DNA of 64,000 nucleotides from Acidimicrobiia bacterium (GTDB lineage: Bacteria; Actinomycetota; Acidimicrobiia; Acidimicrobiales; Aldehydirespiratoraceae): contig JAJEEV010000048.1 in the NCBI GenBank assembly GCA_022820805.1, positions 1-64,000 of the forward strand, in the 5' to 3' direction. The notes beneath the pieces are model-generated. The model was given only the letters and a program-made list of their open reading frames with translations. It was not told the DNA's origin and ran no database searches. This document shows, piece after piece, positions 1-8,242 of the stretch. A program made the translations under genes and the position numbers. Within the stretch, counting starts at the first letter, position 1; each line of letters begins with the position of its first letter.

Positions 1-85
1 CCTCGGTAGCCGGGTCGAGCACGTCGATGCGCTCGGAGTCGACGCCGTCGCGCCAGCGTCCGTCGATCAGCATCTGTGTCTGCAT
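1..85 (-). CDS. Aldehyde dehydrogenase, N-terminal fragment cut by the window edge
   Basis: An ATG at 85 opens a frame that runs off the left edge, giving 28 residues of the form MQTQMLIDGRWRDG...VLDPATE. This is the typical first strand of NAD(P)-dependent aldehyde dehydrogenases (LIDGxW...NPATxE). It starts 4 bases after the hpaE stop, so it is almost certainly in the same operon. In homoprotocatechuate pathways the end products are pyruvate and succinate semialdehyde, so a succinate-semialdehyde dehydrogenase would fit here. That substrate is inference from position only. Too short to appear in the ORF track. Confidence 0.7.
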   Translation of the reverse strand, partial: MQTQMLIDGRWRDGVDSERIDVLDPATE

Positions 86-89
86 TGTC

Positions 90-1616
90 TCAGCCTCCCA
101 GTTTGGGGATCGTGTGGCTGCCGTGGGCGACGGCCACGTTCTTGGTCTCCATGTAGAAGTCGAAGCTCCAGTCTCCGCCGTCACGCCCGATCCCGCTGCG
201 CTTGGTGCCCCCGAAGGGCGTCGGCAGGTGGCGGACGTTCTGCGAGTTGACCCACACCATGCCTGCATCCACCGCGCCGGCCACGCGATGGGCCCGGCCC
301 ACGTCACCGGTCCAGACGTAGGCGGCCAGCCCGTAGTCGGTGTCGTTGGCGATCGCCACCGCGTCGGCCTCGTCGTCGAAGGCGATCGCGGTCAGCGCCG
401 GGCCGAAGATCTCCTCCTGAGCGATTCGCATGTCGTTGGTAGCGCCGGTGAACAGCACCGGAGCCACGAAGTTGCCCCCGGACGGCGCGCCGGCCCACGG
501 CGTGCCCTCCACGACGGTGGCGCCCTCGGCTCCGGCCGACTGGATGTAGCTGCGCACCTTGTCGCAGTGGCGGGGGTGGATCAGCGGACCGATGACGGTG
601 GCGGGGTCGAGGGGATGGCCCACACGGATGTTCCGCAGCTTGGCCGCCAGGCGCTCGGTGAAGTCGTCGTGGATGCTGCGCTGCACCAGCAGGCGGCTGG
701 AGCTGGTGCAGCGCTCGCCGTTGAGGCTGTAGATCATGAACACGACTGCGTCCAGGGCCCGGTCGAGGTCGGCGTCGTCGAACACGACCACCGGGTTCTT
801 GCCGCCGAGCTCGAAGTGGAGCCGCTTCAGGGTGGGCGCCGATTGGGCCTGGATGGCGGAGCCGGTGGCCGACTCGCCCACGAAGGCGATGGCCGCGATG
901 TCGGGATGCTCGGTGAGGGCGCGGCCGGCGCTCTCGCCGGTGCCGTGCACCACGTTGAGCACCCCGGGCGGCAGGCCCGCCTCCAGCGCGGTCTCAGCCA
1001 GCAGGCAGGCGGTGAGCGGGCTCCACTCCGCCGGCTTGTGCACGACCGTGCACCCGGCGGCCAGCGCCGGTGCGATCTTCCAGGTGGACAGCATGAACGG
1101 CGTGTTCCACGGCGTGATCACCCCCACCGGGCCGATGGCGCGCCGGCTGGTGTAGCTGAGGTGGTGCGCCGACGGCAGGGCCAGCCCGTCTGCGGCGGCC
1201 GGGGCCCGATCGGCGAAGAACCGGAAGTTCTCCGCCCCCCGCAGCGCGGCCGACGACATGAACCGGATGGCCTGGCCGGTGTCGACCGACTCCACCACCG
1301 CGATCTCGCCGGCGCGGGCCTCGATGGCGTCAGCCACCGCATGCAGGATGCGCTTGCGCTGCTCGCCGGACGTGCCCGACCATCCTGAGAAGCTCGCCCG
1401 GGCCGCCTCAGCCGCAGCCGCGACGTCGGTCGAGTCGCCAGCCGCCACATCCCCCAGGTGCATCCCGTCAATGGGCGAAGCGTTGGCGAACGTCTCCCCC
1501 GATGTGCTGGCCGCCGCCTCACCACCGATCAGGTGCAGGGTCGGCTCGGCCGCGAAGCGAGCCAGATGCCGCCCGGCGGCGGCAAGGTTCTCCTCGAAGC
1601 TGGCTACTGCTGCCAT
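90..1616 (-). CDS. hpaE: 5-carboxymethyl-2-hydroxymuconate semialdehyde dehydrogenase (HpaE-like)
   Basis: NAD-dependent aldehyde dehydrogenase of 508 residues, the normal length for the family. The Rossmann entry PWN is near residue 171, the general base glutamate is in FELGGKN near 269 and the catalytic cysteine is in GERCTSSS near 303. In the meta-cleavage route for homoprotocatechuate this enzyme oxidises the ring-cleavage semialdehyde to 5-carboxymethyl-2-hydroxymuconate. The assignment to HpaE rather than a generic aldehyde dehydrogenase rests on the neighbours: isomerase (hpaF), FAH-type decarboxylase/isomerase (hpaG) and hydratase (hpaH). The ATG at 1616 has an AGGAGG box 7 bases upstream. 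It is 28 bases downstream of hpaF. The ring-cleavage dioxygenase and the aldolase are not in the window. Confidence 0.85.
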   Translation of the reverse strand: MAAVASFEENLAAAGRHLARFAAEPTLHLIGGEAAASTSGETFANASPIDGMHLGDVAAGDSTDVAAAAEAARASFSGWSGTSGEQRKRILHAVADAIEARAGEIAVVESVDTGQAIRFMSSAALRGAENFRFFADRAPAAADGLALPSAHHLSYTSRRAIGPVGVITPWNTPFMLSTWKIAPALAAGCTVVHKPAEWSPLTACLLAETALEAGLPPGVLNVVHGTGESAGRALTEHPDIAAIAFVGESATGSAIQAQSAPTLKRLHFELGGKNPVVVFDDADLDRALDAVVFMIYSLNGERCTSSSRLLVQRSIHDDFTERLAAKLRNIRVGHPLDPATVIGPLIHPRHCDKVRSYIQSAGAEGATVVEGTPWAGAPSGGNFVAPVLFTGATNDMRIAQEEIFGPALTAIAFDDEADAVAIANDTDYGLAAYVWTGDVGRAHRVAGAVDAGMVWVNSQNVRHLPTPFGGTKRSGIGRDGGDWSFDFYMETKNVAVAHGSHTIPKLGG

Positions 1617-1644
1617 TCGGGCGCCTCCTGTCCGGCCTTCGAGG

Positions 1645-2040
1645 CTAGGTCCAGTCGGGCTGGGCGAGGTGGGTGCGGACGTGGTTGCGGTTGATGCGCA
1701 TGGTCGGGTCGATCAACTGCACTTCGGCGCTGATGGCGACAGGATGGTCGGACCGGGACGGTGTCAGCGCCTCGTCGACGGTGTCGATGAGCCGGGTCAG
1801 GAACCGCTCGATGGTCGCGGGCTCCCGGCCGGGACCGATCCGGGCGGTCACGTACACGAATCCGTAGGCCGGGTCGCCGTCGGCGATCCGGTAGTGCTGG
1901 CGGGCCACGGCCCGGGTGCGGAGCGCATCGAGGGCCGGCAGACCGTCGTCGAGGGCCGCAGCATGCACCGTGGCGACCAGCGCGTCGATGTCGATCACCT
2001 CGGCCACGTTGGCGGAATGCTCGATGATGATGTGAGGCAT
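1645..2040 (-). CDS. hpaF: 5-carboxymethyl-2-hydroxymuconate delta-isomerase (HpaF-like)
   Basis: Small tautomerase-superfamily protein of 131 residues. It starts MPHIIIEHS, placing the catalytic Pro1 of this family directly after the initiator methionine. That is why I start at the internal ATG at 2040, with GGAGCT just upstream, instead of the ORF-track start at 2100. The enzyme ketonises or isomerises 5-carboxymethyl-2-hydroxymuconate in homoprotocatechuate breakdown. It is the first gene of the leftward arm and is divergent from hpaG across 62 bases. A TACAAT hexamer lies in that gap in the right orientation for its promoter (-10), but no good -35 is visible. Confidence 0.82.
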   Translation of the reverse strand: MPHIIIEHSANVAEVIDIDALVATVHAAALDDGLPALDALRTRAVARQHYRIADGDPAYGFVYVTARIGPGREPATIERFLTRLIDTVDEALTPSRSDHPVAISAEVQLIDPTMRINRNHVRTHLAQPDWT

Positions 2041-2060
2041 GATCAGCTCCGTCGGGCACG

Positions 2061-2066
2061 ATTGTA
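2061..2066 (-). promoter_or_regulatory. Possible -10 element of the hpaF promoter
   Basis: Read on the minus strand this is TACAAT, one mismatch from TATAAT, about 20 bases upstream of the hpaF start in the hpaF/hpaG divergent gap. No convincing TTGACA-like partner is present at 16-18 bases. Confidence 0.3.
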
Positions 2067-2102
2067 CGGTTCTGACCCTTCGCCGATCCCCCACGGACAT
2101 CG

Positions 2103-2981
2103 ATGCGTCTACTCAGCTACACCGCCGACGGAGCGTCCTCCTTCGGGCTGCTCACACCCGACGGCACCGGCGTCATCGACCTCGGCGGCCGTGCCGAGGG
2201 TGTAGCCGACCTGGGCGAGCTGATCGCCCAGGGCCGTGTCGCGGAGGCGGCCCACTGGGCGACCTCCGCCGCCGACCACGACATCGCCGACATCGTCTTC
2301 GAGCGCCTGCTCCCCCGCCCCGGCAAGATCATCTGCATCGGCGTGAACTACGGCGGGCGGGGCGCCGAGTACGCCCAGGAGCGCCGCGACGCCTACCCGA
2401 GCGTGTTCGTGCGCTTCCCCGAGACCCTGGTCGGCCACGAACAGCCTCTGCTGCGGCCGCCGGAGTCCGAGCAGTTCGACTACGAGGGCGAGATCGTGGT
2501 TGTGATCGGCACCGGCGGGCGCCGGATTCCCATGGACCAGGCTCACAGCCACATCGCGGGGGTGAGCCTCGGCAATGAGGGCACCATCCGGGACTGGCTC
2601 CGGCACGGGCGCTTCAACGTGACCCAGGGCAAGAACTGGCACCGCAGCGGGTCGGTCGGCCCATGGCTGGTGACCCTCGACGAGATCGGCGATCTGGGCG
2701 ACCTTCACCTCACCACCAGGGTCAACGGCGAGCTGCGCCAGGACGACCTGGCCACCAACATGCACTTCGGGATCGACTACCAGATCCACTACCTGTCCAC
2801 CTTCGTCGGCCTCGACGCCGGCGATGTGATATTCACCGGCACCCCCACCGGCGCCGGCGCCCGCTTCGATCCACCCATCTGGCTCAAGCCCGGCGACATC
2901 GTGGAGGTGACCGTCCCCGAAGTCGGCACCCTCAGAAACCCCGTGCAGGACGAGCAGGCCCTCCAGAGGCCGAGCCAGTAG
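2103..2981 (+). CDS. hpaG: Fumarylacetoacetate hydrolase family protein (HpaG-like decarboxylase/isomerase)
   Basis: FAH-superfamily protein of 292 residues. The diagnostic core is all present: KIICIGVNY near residue 77, then FVRFPETLVG, FDYEGEIVVVIG with the metal-binding acidic residues, GVSLGNEGTIRD, QGKNWH, and FTGTPTGAGA. HpaG-type members decarboxylate and isomerise 2-oxo/2-hydroxy dicarboxylic acids after ring cleavage, using Mg or Mn. It heads the rightward arm and is followed by a quinone reductase and hpaH. Other FAH-family reactions (2-hydroxymuconate decarboxylation, fumarylpyruvate hydrolysis) cannot be excluded by sequence. The flanking hpaF/E/H genes make HpaG the best reading. 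Confidence 0.78.
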   Translation: MRLLSYTADGASSFGLLTPDGTGVIDLGGRAEGVADLGELIAQGRVAEAAHWATSAADHDIADIVFERLLPRPGKIICIGVNYGGRGAEYAQERRDAYPSVFVRFPETLVGHEQPLLRPPESEQFDYEGEIVVVIGTGGRRIPMDQAHSHIAGVSLGNEGTIRDWLRHGRFNVTQGKNWHRSGSVGPWLVTLDEIGDLGDLHLTTRVNGELRQDDLATNMHFGIDYQIHYLSTFVGLDAGDVIFTGTPTGAGARFDPPIWLKPGDIVEVTVPEVGTLRNPVQDEQALQRPSQ

Positions 2982-3095
2982 ACATGCGGGTCGGCCCACC
3001 GGGGCGAGGCCGTGGCCCGAGCGGCCCGTGAGCGCAGCGAACAAGAGCGGGAAACACCGTAGCCTCGGGCCGGACCTAGAGCAGGAGGCGCGAGC

Positions 3096-4085
3096 ATGAC
3101 CACGGCAGCGGGCGGAACGAATGCGGCTGTTCAGATTGCTGAGACCGGCGATCCCGAGGTGATGCAACTGGTGCAGCGGGCCAACCCGGCAGCCGGCGAC
3201 GGCGAGATCACGGTGGAGGTGGCCGCGGCCGGGGTGAACTTCATCGACACGTATCACCGCTCAGGCCTCTACGACATGCCGCTGCCGCTGGTGCTGGGCC
3301 AGGAGGGGTCCGGGACCGTGCTCGAGGCCGGCGCCGGGGTCGATGGCTTCGCGCCCGGCGACCGGGTGGCCTGGGCCGGGTCGGTCGGCTCCTACGCCGA
3401 ACAGGCCGCGGTGAACGCCGCGGTGGCCTACAAGGTGCCCGACGGCGTGGATCTGGATGTGGCCGCGGCCATCGGGGTGCAGGGCCTCACCGCCCACTAC
3501 CTGGTCAGCGACTGCCCCCGGATCGGTCCCGGGGACCGGTGCCTGGTGCATGCCGGCGCGGGAGGCACTGGACGGCTGATCGTGCAGATGGCCAAGCTGC
3601 GTGGCGCGGAGGTGGTCGCCGCCGTCGGGTCCGACGCCAAGGTTGAGCTGGCCCGAGCCGCGGGGGCCGACCATGTCGTGAACTACTCGACCACCGACCT
3701 CGTGGCCGGCGTCGAGGCCGCGGTCGGTCCCGAGGCCATCGACGTGGTCTACGACGGGGTGGGCGCCGCGGTGTACGACGCCAGCCTGCAACTGCTGCGC
3801 GTGCGAGGGTCGATGGTGACCTTCGGCAACGCCTCGGGAGCGGTGGAGCCCAAGGCGCCGCTGCACCTGATGGGGAAGTCGCTGTGGCTGACCCGGCCCA
3901 AGCTTTGGGACTTCATCGCCACCCGCGAGGCCCTCGACGCCCGGACCGCCGAGGTGTTCGGCTGGATCGCCGCTGGCGACCTCGACGTGCGGATCGCGGC
4001 CCGGCTGCCGCTGGGCGAGGCGCCCGAGGCCCACCGGCTCCTGCAGGGCCGCAGCCTGGCCGGCAAGATCCTGCTCATCCCGTGA
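3096..4085 (+). CDS. Zinc-free quinone oxidoreductase of the MDR family
   Basis: Medium-chain dehydrogenase/reductase of 329 residues, similar in length to QorA. It has the quinone-reductase start VNFIDTYHRSGLY, the substrate-binding domain LGQEGSGTVLEAG, and a nucleotide-binding motif of the AGAGGTG type near residue 155, which indicates NADPH. The catalytic zinc ligands of alcohol dehydrogenases are absent. It probably reduces quinones or alpha,beta-unsaturated carbonyls. It sits between hpaG and hpaH, 114 bases after the first and 28 before the second, so it is likely co-transcribed. An accessory role in detoxifying reactive catechol or quinone intermediates is a guess from context. Confidence 0.82.
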   Translation: MTTAAGGTNAAVQIAETGDPEVMQLVQRANPAAGDGEITVEVAAAGVNFIDTYHRSGLYDMPLPLVLGQEGSGTVLEAGAGVDGFAPGDRVAWAGSVGSYAEQAAVNAAVAYKVPDGVDLDVAAAIGVQGLTAHYLVSDCPRIGPGDRCLVHAGAGGTGRLIVQMAKLRGAEVVAAVGSDAKVELARAAGADHVVNYSTTDLVAGVEAAVGPEAIDVVYDGVGAAVYDASLQLLRVRGSMVTFGNASGAVEPKAPLHLMGKSLWLTRPKLWDFIATREALDARTAEVFGWIAAGDLDVRIAARLPLGEAPEAHRLLQGRSLAGKILLIP

Positions 4086-4113
4086 GCTGCCGGCGCGATG
4101 ACGGTGGCACCAG

Positions 4114-4947
4114 ATGACCGCCGCCTCCAAGCCGGGGGCGGCCGGATTGACCGACGCCGAGATCCGCGCTGAGGCCGAGCTGCTCGACACCGCCGAGCGC
4201 GACCGCAGGCAGGTTCGCCAGACGACGAGCGTCTACCCGCACATGACCATCGACGAGGCCTACCGGGTGCAGGCCGCGTGGCTGGAGATCCGGCTGGCCC
4301 GGGGCGAGCAGGTCGTCGGCCACAAGATCGGTCTCACCAGCCGGGCCATGCAGCAGGCCATGAGCATCGCCACCCCCGACTCGGGCTTCCTCACCGACGC
4401 CATGGTGTTCCCCGCCGGTGAGCCCGTCACAGCCGCCGACTTCTGCGACCTGCGCCTCGAGGTGGAGCTGGCCTTCGTGCTGGCTGACGATCTCTACGGC
4501 GCCGACCTCAGCGTCGACGACGTGCTCGACGCCACCGACCATGTGACCGCGGCGGTGGAGATGATCGCGTCGCGCACCCCCCGCACCGATCCCGCGACCG
4601 GCCGCACCCGCACGGTGGTGGACACCGTCGCCGACAACGCCGCCGACGCGGGCATCGTTGTGGGCGGCCTCCCGGTCGGGCCCCGCGACCTGGACCTGCG
4701 CTGGGTGGGTGCCATCGCCTACCGCAACGGCATCGTCGAGGAGACCGGTCTGGCCGCTGGGGTGCTCGACCATCCCGCCAATGGCATCGTCTGGCTCGCC
4801 CGCCGCTACGCCGAGCAGGGGCTCGCGCTGCGGTCGGGCGAGGTGATCCTGTCGGGCTCGTTCACCCGCCCTATGGAGGTGGCGCCGGGCGACGAGTTCC
4901 GTTTCGACTTCGGCCCACTCGGCTCCTTCGACATCCCGATCGCCTGA
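4114..4947 (+). CDS. hpaH: 2-oxo-hept-4-ene-1,7-dioate hydratase (HpaH/MhpD family)
   Basis: Hydratase of 277 residues in the FAH-related 2-oxopent-4-enoate hydratase family. Recognisable stretches are YRVQ near residue 50, VGHKIGLTS near 68, DSGFL and LRLEVELAFVL, which carries the metal-binding EVE. The enzyme adds water to the oxo-enoate made by hpaG to give the aldolase substrate, with Mg or Mn. The N-terminal 15 residues are low complexity. The gene ends the rightward arm. The usual next gene hpaI (aldolase) does not follow; an AIM24 gene converges on it instead. Confidence 0.8.
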   Translation: MTAASKPGAAGLTDAEIRAEAELLDTAERDRRQVRQTTSVYPHMTIDEAYRVQAAWLEIRLARGEQVVGHKIGLTSRAMQQAMSIATPDSGFLTDAMVFPAGEPVTAADFCDLRLEVELAFVLADDLYGADLSVDDVLDATDHVTAAVEMIASRTPRTDPATGRTRTVVDTVADNAADAGIVVGGLPVGPRDLDLRWVGAIAYRNGIVEETGLAAGVLDHPANGIVWLARRYAEQGLALRSGEVILSGSFTRPMEVAPGDEFRFDFGPLGSFDIPIA

Positions 4948-4950
4948 CCC

Positions 4951-4965
4951 CTGCCGATCCGGCAG
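4951..4965. terminator. Short hairpin between convergent hpaH and AIM24 genes
   Basis: A perfect 6-bp inverted repeat (CTGCCG/CGGCAG) with a 3-base loop lies directly after the hpaH stop and before the end of the convergent AIM24 gene. There is no T-tract, so bidirectional termination is only plausible. Confidence 0.3.
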
Positions 4966-4983
4966 CGAGCCCAGCGCCGGGTG

Positions 4984-5769
4984 CTAGCGCCGTTCGAACA
5001 CGCTCGACAGGCCGCCGATGACCGAACCCTCGCCCTGAGATCCGCCTGGCCGGATGTTGGCCATGACCCGGTCGGCGAGCCGGTTGAACGGCAGCGACTG
5101 GAGCCACACCCGGCCCACGCCGGTGAGGGTGGCCAGGAACAGGCCCTCACCGCCGAACACCATCGACTTCAGGTTGCCGGCCCGCTCGATGGAGTACTGG
5201 ATCTGAGGCTGGAAGGCCACGATGCAGCCGGTGTCCACGCGCATGGTCTCGCCCTGTAGCTGCTTCTCGACGATGGTGCCGCCCGCGTGCATGAAGGCCA
5301 GGCCGTCACCGGAGATGGACTGCAGGATGAAGCCCTCCCCGCCGAACAGGCCGGTGCCGAATTTGCGGTTGAAGACGATGTCGAGCTTGGTCCCTGACGC
5401 TGCGCACAGGAACGCGTCCTTCTGGGCCACAAGCTGCCCGCCGGCTGCGGCCAGGTTGATGGGCAGGATCTTGCCGGGATAGGGGGCGGCCATGGCCACC
5501 CGCTGCTTGCCCTGGGGGGCGCTGTTCATGAAGTGGGTCATGAACAGACCCTCGCCGGTAACGCCTCGCTTGGCCGCCGATTTGAGCTTGCCCCACGTGC
5601 CCTGGTCGGGATCGGAGCCGTCGCCCATCTTGGCCTCGAAGGTGATGCCCTGCTCCATGTACATCATGGCGCCGGCCTCGGCGACGACGACCTCGCCGGG
5701 GTCCAGTTCGATCTCCACGAACTGGAGGTCGTCGCCGTAGATCTGGTAGTCGATTTCGTGGCTTCGCAT
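4984..5769 (-). CDS. AIM24/TIGR00266 family protein
   Basis: 261-residue protein matching the AIM24 (TIGR00266) family. It has the start [19 protein letters not shown], the acidic EAGAMMYME segment, [21 protein letters not shown]-like strands and GGEGFILQ. The family forms a beta-prism trimer related to TRAP. Bacterial members are soluble and of unknown function, and the eukaryotic member is mitochondrial. No signal peptide or membrane segment is seen. The ATG at 5769 has an AGGAGG box 5 bases upstream. It is a single gene divergent from an SDR. Confidence 0.85.
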   Translation of the reverse strand: MRSHEIDYQIYGDDLQFVEIELDPGEVVVAEAGAMMYMEQGITFEAKMGDGSDPDQGTWGKLKSAAKRGVTGEGLFMTHFMNSAPQGKQRVAMAAPYPGKILPINLAAAGGQLVAQKDAFLCAASGTKLDIVFNRKFGTGLFGGEGFILQSISGDGLAFMHAGGTIVEKQLQGETMRVDTGCIVAFQPQIQYSIERAGNLKSMVFGGEGLFLATLTGVGRVWLQSLPFNRLADRVMANIRPGGSQGEGSVIGGLSSVFERR

Positions 5770-5872
5770 GGCTGCCTCCTAGCTGCCGGGGCCGACTGCG
5801 GCGAGACTAACCGTCACCAGGTAAGAGTCAGTCGATACCCGACGTGCCGTATGTCACACGGAAGGAGGCCTG

Positions 5873-6790
5873 ATGTCTCGACAGGTCTGCGAAGGGCAGG
5901 TGGCGCTGGTTACGGGCGCCAGCAAGGGGGGCACCGGCACCGCCATGGCGCTGCGCCTCGCGGCCGAGGGGGCCCGGGTGGCGATCACGGCCCGGAGCGT
6001 CGACGGCCTCGAGGCGACCTGCGACCGGATCCGCGAGATCGGCGGCCAGTGCGTGGTGCTGCCGTCGGATCTCAGCGACCCCCACGGTGCCCGCACAAAG
6101 CTGGTGGAGCGGACCGAGGCCGCGCTCGGCCCCATCGACATCCTGGTCAACAACGCGGCCGTCGGCGGCTACGGGCCCTTCGAGTCGGTGCCCGCGGAGC
6201 GCCTGGAACGGGCGCTGCAGGTGAACCTGTGGGCGCCGTGGCTGCTGACCGCCGAGGTGATCGGTGCGATGCGCGAGCGCGGCCGGGGCGCGATCCTGAA
6301 CATCACCACGTTCTCGGCCGAACTCCCGCCCGGGTCGCCGTTCCCGGCCAACAAGCCATCCAAGGCGGGTGCTATGTACGGCGCGACCAAGGCCGCCCTG
6401 AACCGGCTCACAGTGTCGGTGGCCAGCGAGTGCGAGGGCCAGGGCATCGCGGTCAACGCCCTCGCCCCGCAGGGCGCCATCGCCACACCCTCGCTGGTCG
6501 CCGCCGGCTGGGTCGAGGGCGTGATGTTCGAGCCGATGGAGACGATGGCGGAGGCGGCGGTGGCTCTCTGCACCGGGGACCCGGACCTACTGAACGGCCG
6601 CATCGCCTACAGCCTGCAGCTGCTCACCGAGCTGCAACGGCCGGTGTTCGACCTGCTCGGCGAGAACCTGGTCGAGGGCTGGCAGCCCGAGGACCTACCC
6701 GACATCATCGACCGCCAGGAGCAGAGCCTCGCCGGCCGCGGCTGGCCCGACGCCTACACCTTCGGCCGGGTCCACAGCCCCCGCCCCTGA
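5873..6790 (+). CDS. Short-chain dehydrogenase/reductase (SDR)
   Basis: Classical SDR of 305 residues, slightly long for the family. The cofactor-binding TGASKGGTG motif is near residue 15, NNAAVGG near 93 and the catalytic YGATK segment near 168. INP-like sorting residues after the active site are replaced by LAPQGAIATPS. The C-terminal 50 residues extend beyond the usual fold. A strong GGAAGGAGG ribosome site precedes the ATG. The substrate is unknown. It is divergent from the AIM24 gene and convergent with cobO. Confidence 0.85.
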   Translation: MSRQVCEGQVALVTGASKGGTGTAMALRLAAEGARVAITARSVDGLEATCDRIREIGGQCVVLPSDLSDPHGARTKLVERTEAALGPIDILVNNAAVGGYGPFESVPAERLERALQVNLWAPWLLTAEVIGAMRERGRGAILNITTFSAELPPGSPFPANKPSKAGAMYGATKAALNRLTVSVASECEGQGIAVNALAPQGAIATPSLVAAGWVEGVMFEPMETMAEAAVALCTGDPDLLNGRIAYSLQLLTELQRPVFDLLGENLVEGWQPEDLPDIIDRQEQSLAGRGWPDAYTFGRVHSPRP

Positions 6791-6848
6791 TCGCCGACCA
6801 GCCGGATCAGGGCCAGGACCAGCCGTGGGCAGTCCCGGCAAGGCTGCA

Positions 6849-7421
6849 TCAGTAGTCGATGCCCTTCTTGGCCACGATCCCGGAGTCGTAGGCGTGCTTG
6901 GTCTTGATCATCTCGGTGACGGTGTCGGCCATCTCGATCATCCAGGCGGGCGCGTCGCGCCCGGTCAGCACCAGCGACACCTGCTCGGGGCGGGCACGGA
7001 ACGTGGCCTCCACCTCCGCGGCGTCGATCCATCCCCAGTTGAGGGGGTAGGTGATCTCGTCGAAGACCACCAGCCGGTGCTGGCCCGCCTCCACCAGCGC
7101 CTTGCCGTGGCTCCACGCCTCGCGAGCCTCGGCCTCGTCGCGGGTCAGGTCGTCACTGTCCCAGGTGAAGCCCTCGCCCAGCGACCAGAAGTCGATGCCC
7201 AGCGGCTCAGCCATCAACTGCTCGCCGGTCACCCAGTCATCGGACTTCAGGAACTGCACCACGGCCACCGGCCAGCCCCTCGCCCTGGCCCGCAGCGCGG
7301 TGCCGAACGCGGCCGACGACTTGCCCTTGCCGTCGCCGGTGTTGACCACCACCAGGCTCCTGGCGGTGCGCATCCCACCCGGGCGGGGATCCTCCGTGAG
7401 CGGGGCGTCGGGGGTGGTCAT
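6849..7421 (-). CDS. cobO: Cob(I)yrinic acid a,c-diamide adenosyltransferase (CobO/BtuR)
   Basis: CobO/BtuR-type ATP:corrinoid adenosyltransferase of 190 residues. The P-loop TGDGKGKSSAAFG is near residue 28, then VVQFLKS, and the acidic region DEITYPLNWGW that holds the essential carboxylates. The C-terminus ends with the usual KKGIDY. It transfers the 5'-deoxyadenosyl group to cobalt, making the coenzyme form. Its ATG overlaps the stop of the upstream ABC ATPase gene, so it is the last gene of a four-gene cobalamin operon under a B12 riboswitch. Confidence 0.93.
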   Translation of the reverse strand: MTTPDAPLTEDPRPGGMRTARSLVVVNTGDGKGKSSAAFGTALRARARGWPVAVVQFLKSDDWVTGEQLMAEPLGIDFWSLGEGFTWDSDDLTRDEAEAREAWSHGKALVEAGQHRLVVFDEITYPLNWGWIDAAEVEATFRARPEQVSLVLTGRDAPAWMIEMADTVTEMIKTKHAYDSGIVAKKGIDY

Positions 7422-8242
7422 GGCTGGTCTCCATTCTGGGTTCCCGGCTCGGTACCGGACTGCGAACGGCCCGCCGCGGTGATGGGCACGATCACGGGAC
7501 CCTCGGGATCGTCGACGATGCGAACGGTCGCTCCGAAGTGTGCCGCGATGTTCTGCACGGTGAGCACCTCCGTGGGCGGGCCCGTCTGGGCGACCTTCCC
7601 CTGGGCAAGTATGGCGATGCGGTCGCCGTAGCGGGCCGCGAGAGTCAGGTCGTGCAGGGTGGCGATCACGGTCAGCCCGCGCTCGCGGCGCAGGGCGTCC
7701 ACCAACTCGAGCACGTCCTGCTGGTGGCCCAGGTCGAGGGCGGTGGTGGGCTCATCGAGCAGCAGCACATCGGCCTGCTGGGCCAGGGCTCGGGCCAGGA
7801 CGGCCCGCTGACGCTCACCGCCCGACAGCGACTGCACCGCCCGCTCTTCGAAGCCGCCCAGGTCGAGGCGTTGGAGGGTCTCGACCGCGATCATGCGGTC
7901 GTGGGCGGTCTCGGCCGCGAACACGCCCCGGTGGGGGGTGCGGCCGAGCAGCACGTAGTCGGCCACCAGCATTCCGGGAGGGATCACCGGAGTCTGCGGG
8001 ACGTAGGCCAGCTTGCGGGCCCGGGCCGCGCGGCGGTGCTGGTCGGTGAGCCCGTCGATGTCGATCTCGCCGTTGAAGGGCACCAGCCCGAGAAGGGCCC
8101 GAAGCAGCGTGGTCTTGCCCGCGCCGTTGGGTCCGATGACGTTCACCCACTCGCCCGCCGACGCGGCCAGGTCGATGCCGCGAAGCACATGGGTGCCGTC
8201 GAGAGTGACGTCCAGCGCCCGCACGCTCACCGCCGCGGTCAC
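7418..8242 (-). CDS. btuD: Cobalamin (or heme/siderophore) ABC transporter ATP-binding protein BtuD
   Basis: ABC ATPase of 274 residues. The Walker A is GPNGAGKTT near residue 38, the Q-loop lies in YVPQTP, the signature is LSGGERQR, the Walker B is VLLLDEPT and the switch histidine is in LHDL. It is of the FecE/BtuD subfamily. The GTG start overlaps the stop of the permease gene (GTGA). The B12 riboswitch at the head of the operon and cobO at its end support cobalamin or cobinamide as substrate over iron-siderophores. The C-terminal 25 residues are low complexity. Confidence 0.9.
   Translation of the reverse strand: MTAAVSVRALDVTLDGTHVLRGIDLAASAGEWVNVIGPNGAGKTTLLRALLGLVPFNGEIDIDGLTDQHRRAARARKLAYVPQTPVIPPGMLVADYVLLGRTPHRGVFAAETAHDRMIAVETLQRLDLGGFEERAVQSLSGGERQRAVLARALAQQADVLLLDEPTTALDLGHQQDVLELVDALRRERGLTVIATLHDLTLAARYGDRIAILAQGKVAQTGPPTEVLTVQNIAAHFGATVRIVDDPEGPVIVPITAAGRSQSGTEPGTQNGDQP

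Noticed and set aside
27-1388. 453-residue plus-strand ORF opposite hpaE
   Set aside because: Antisense to a clear aldehyde dehydrogenase.
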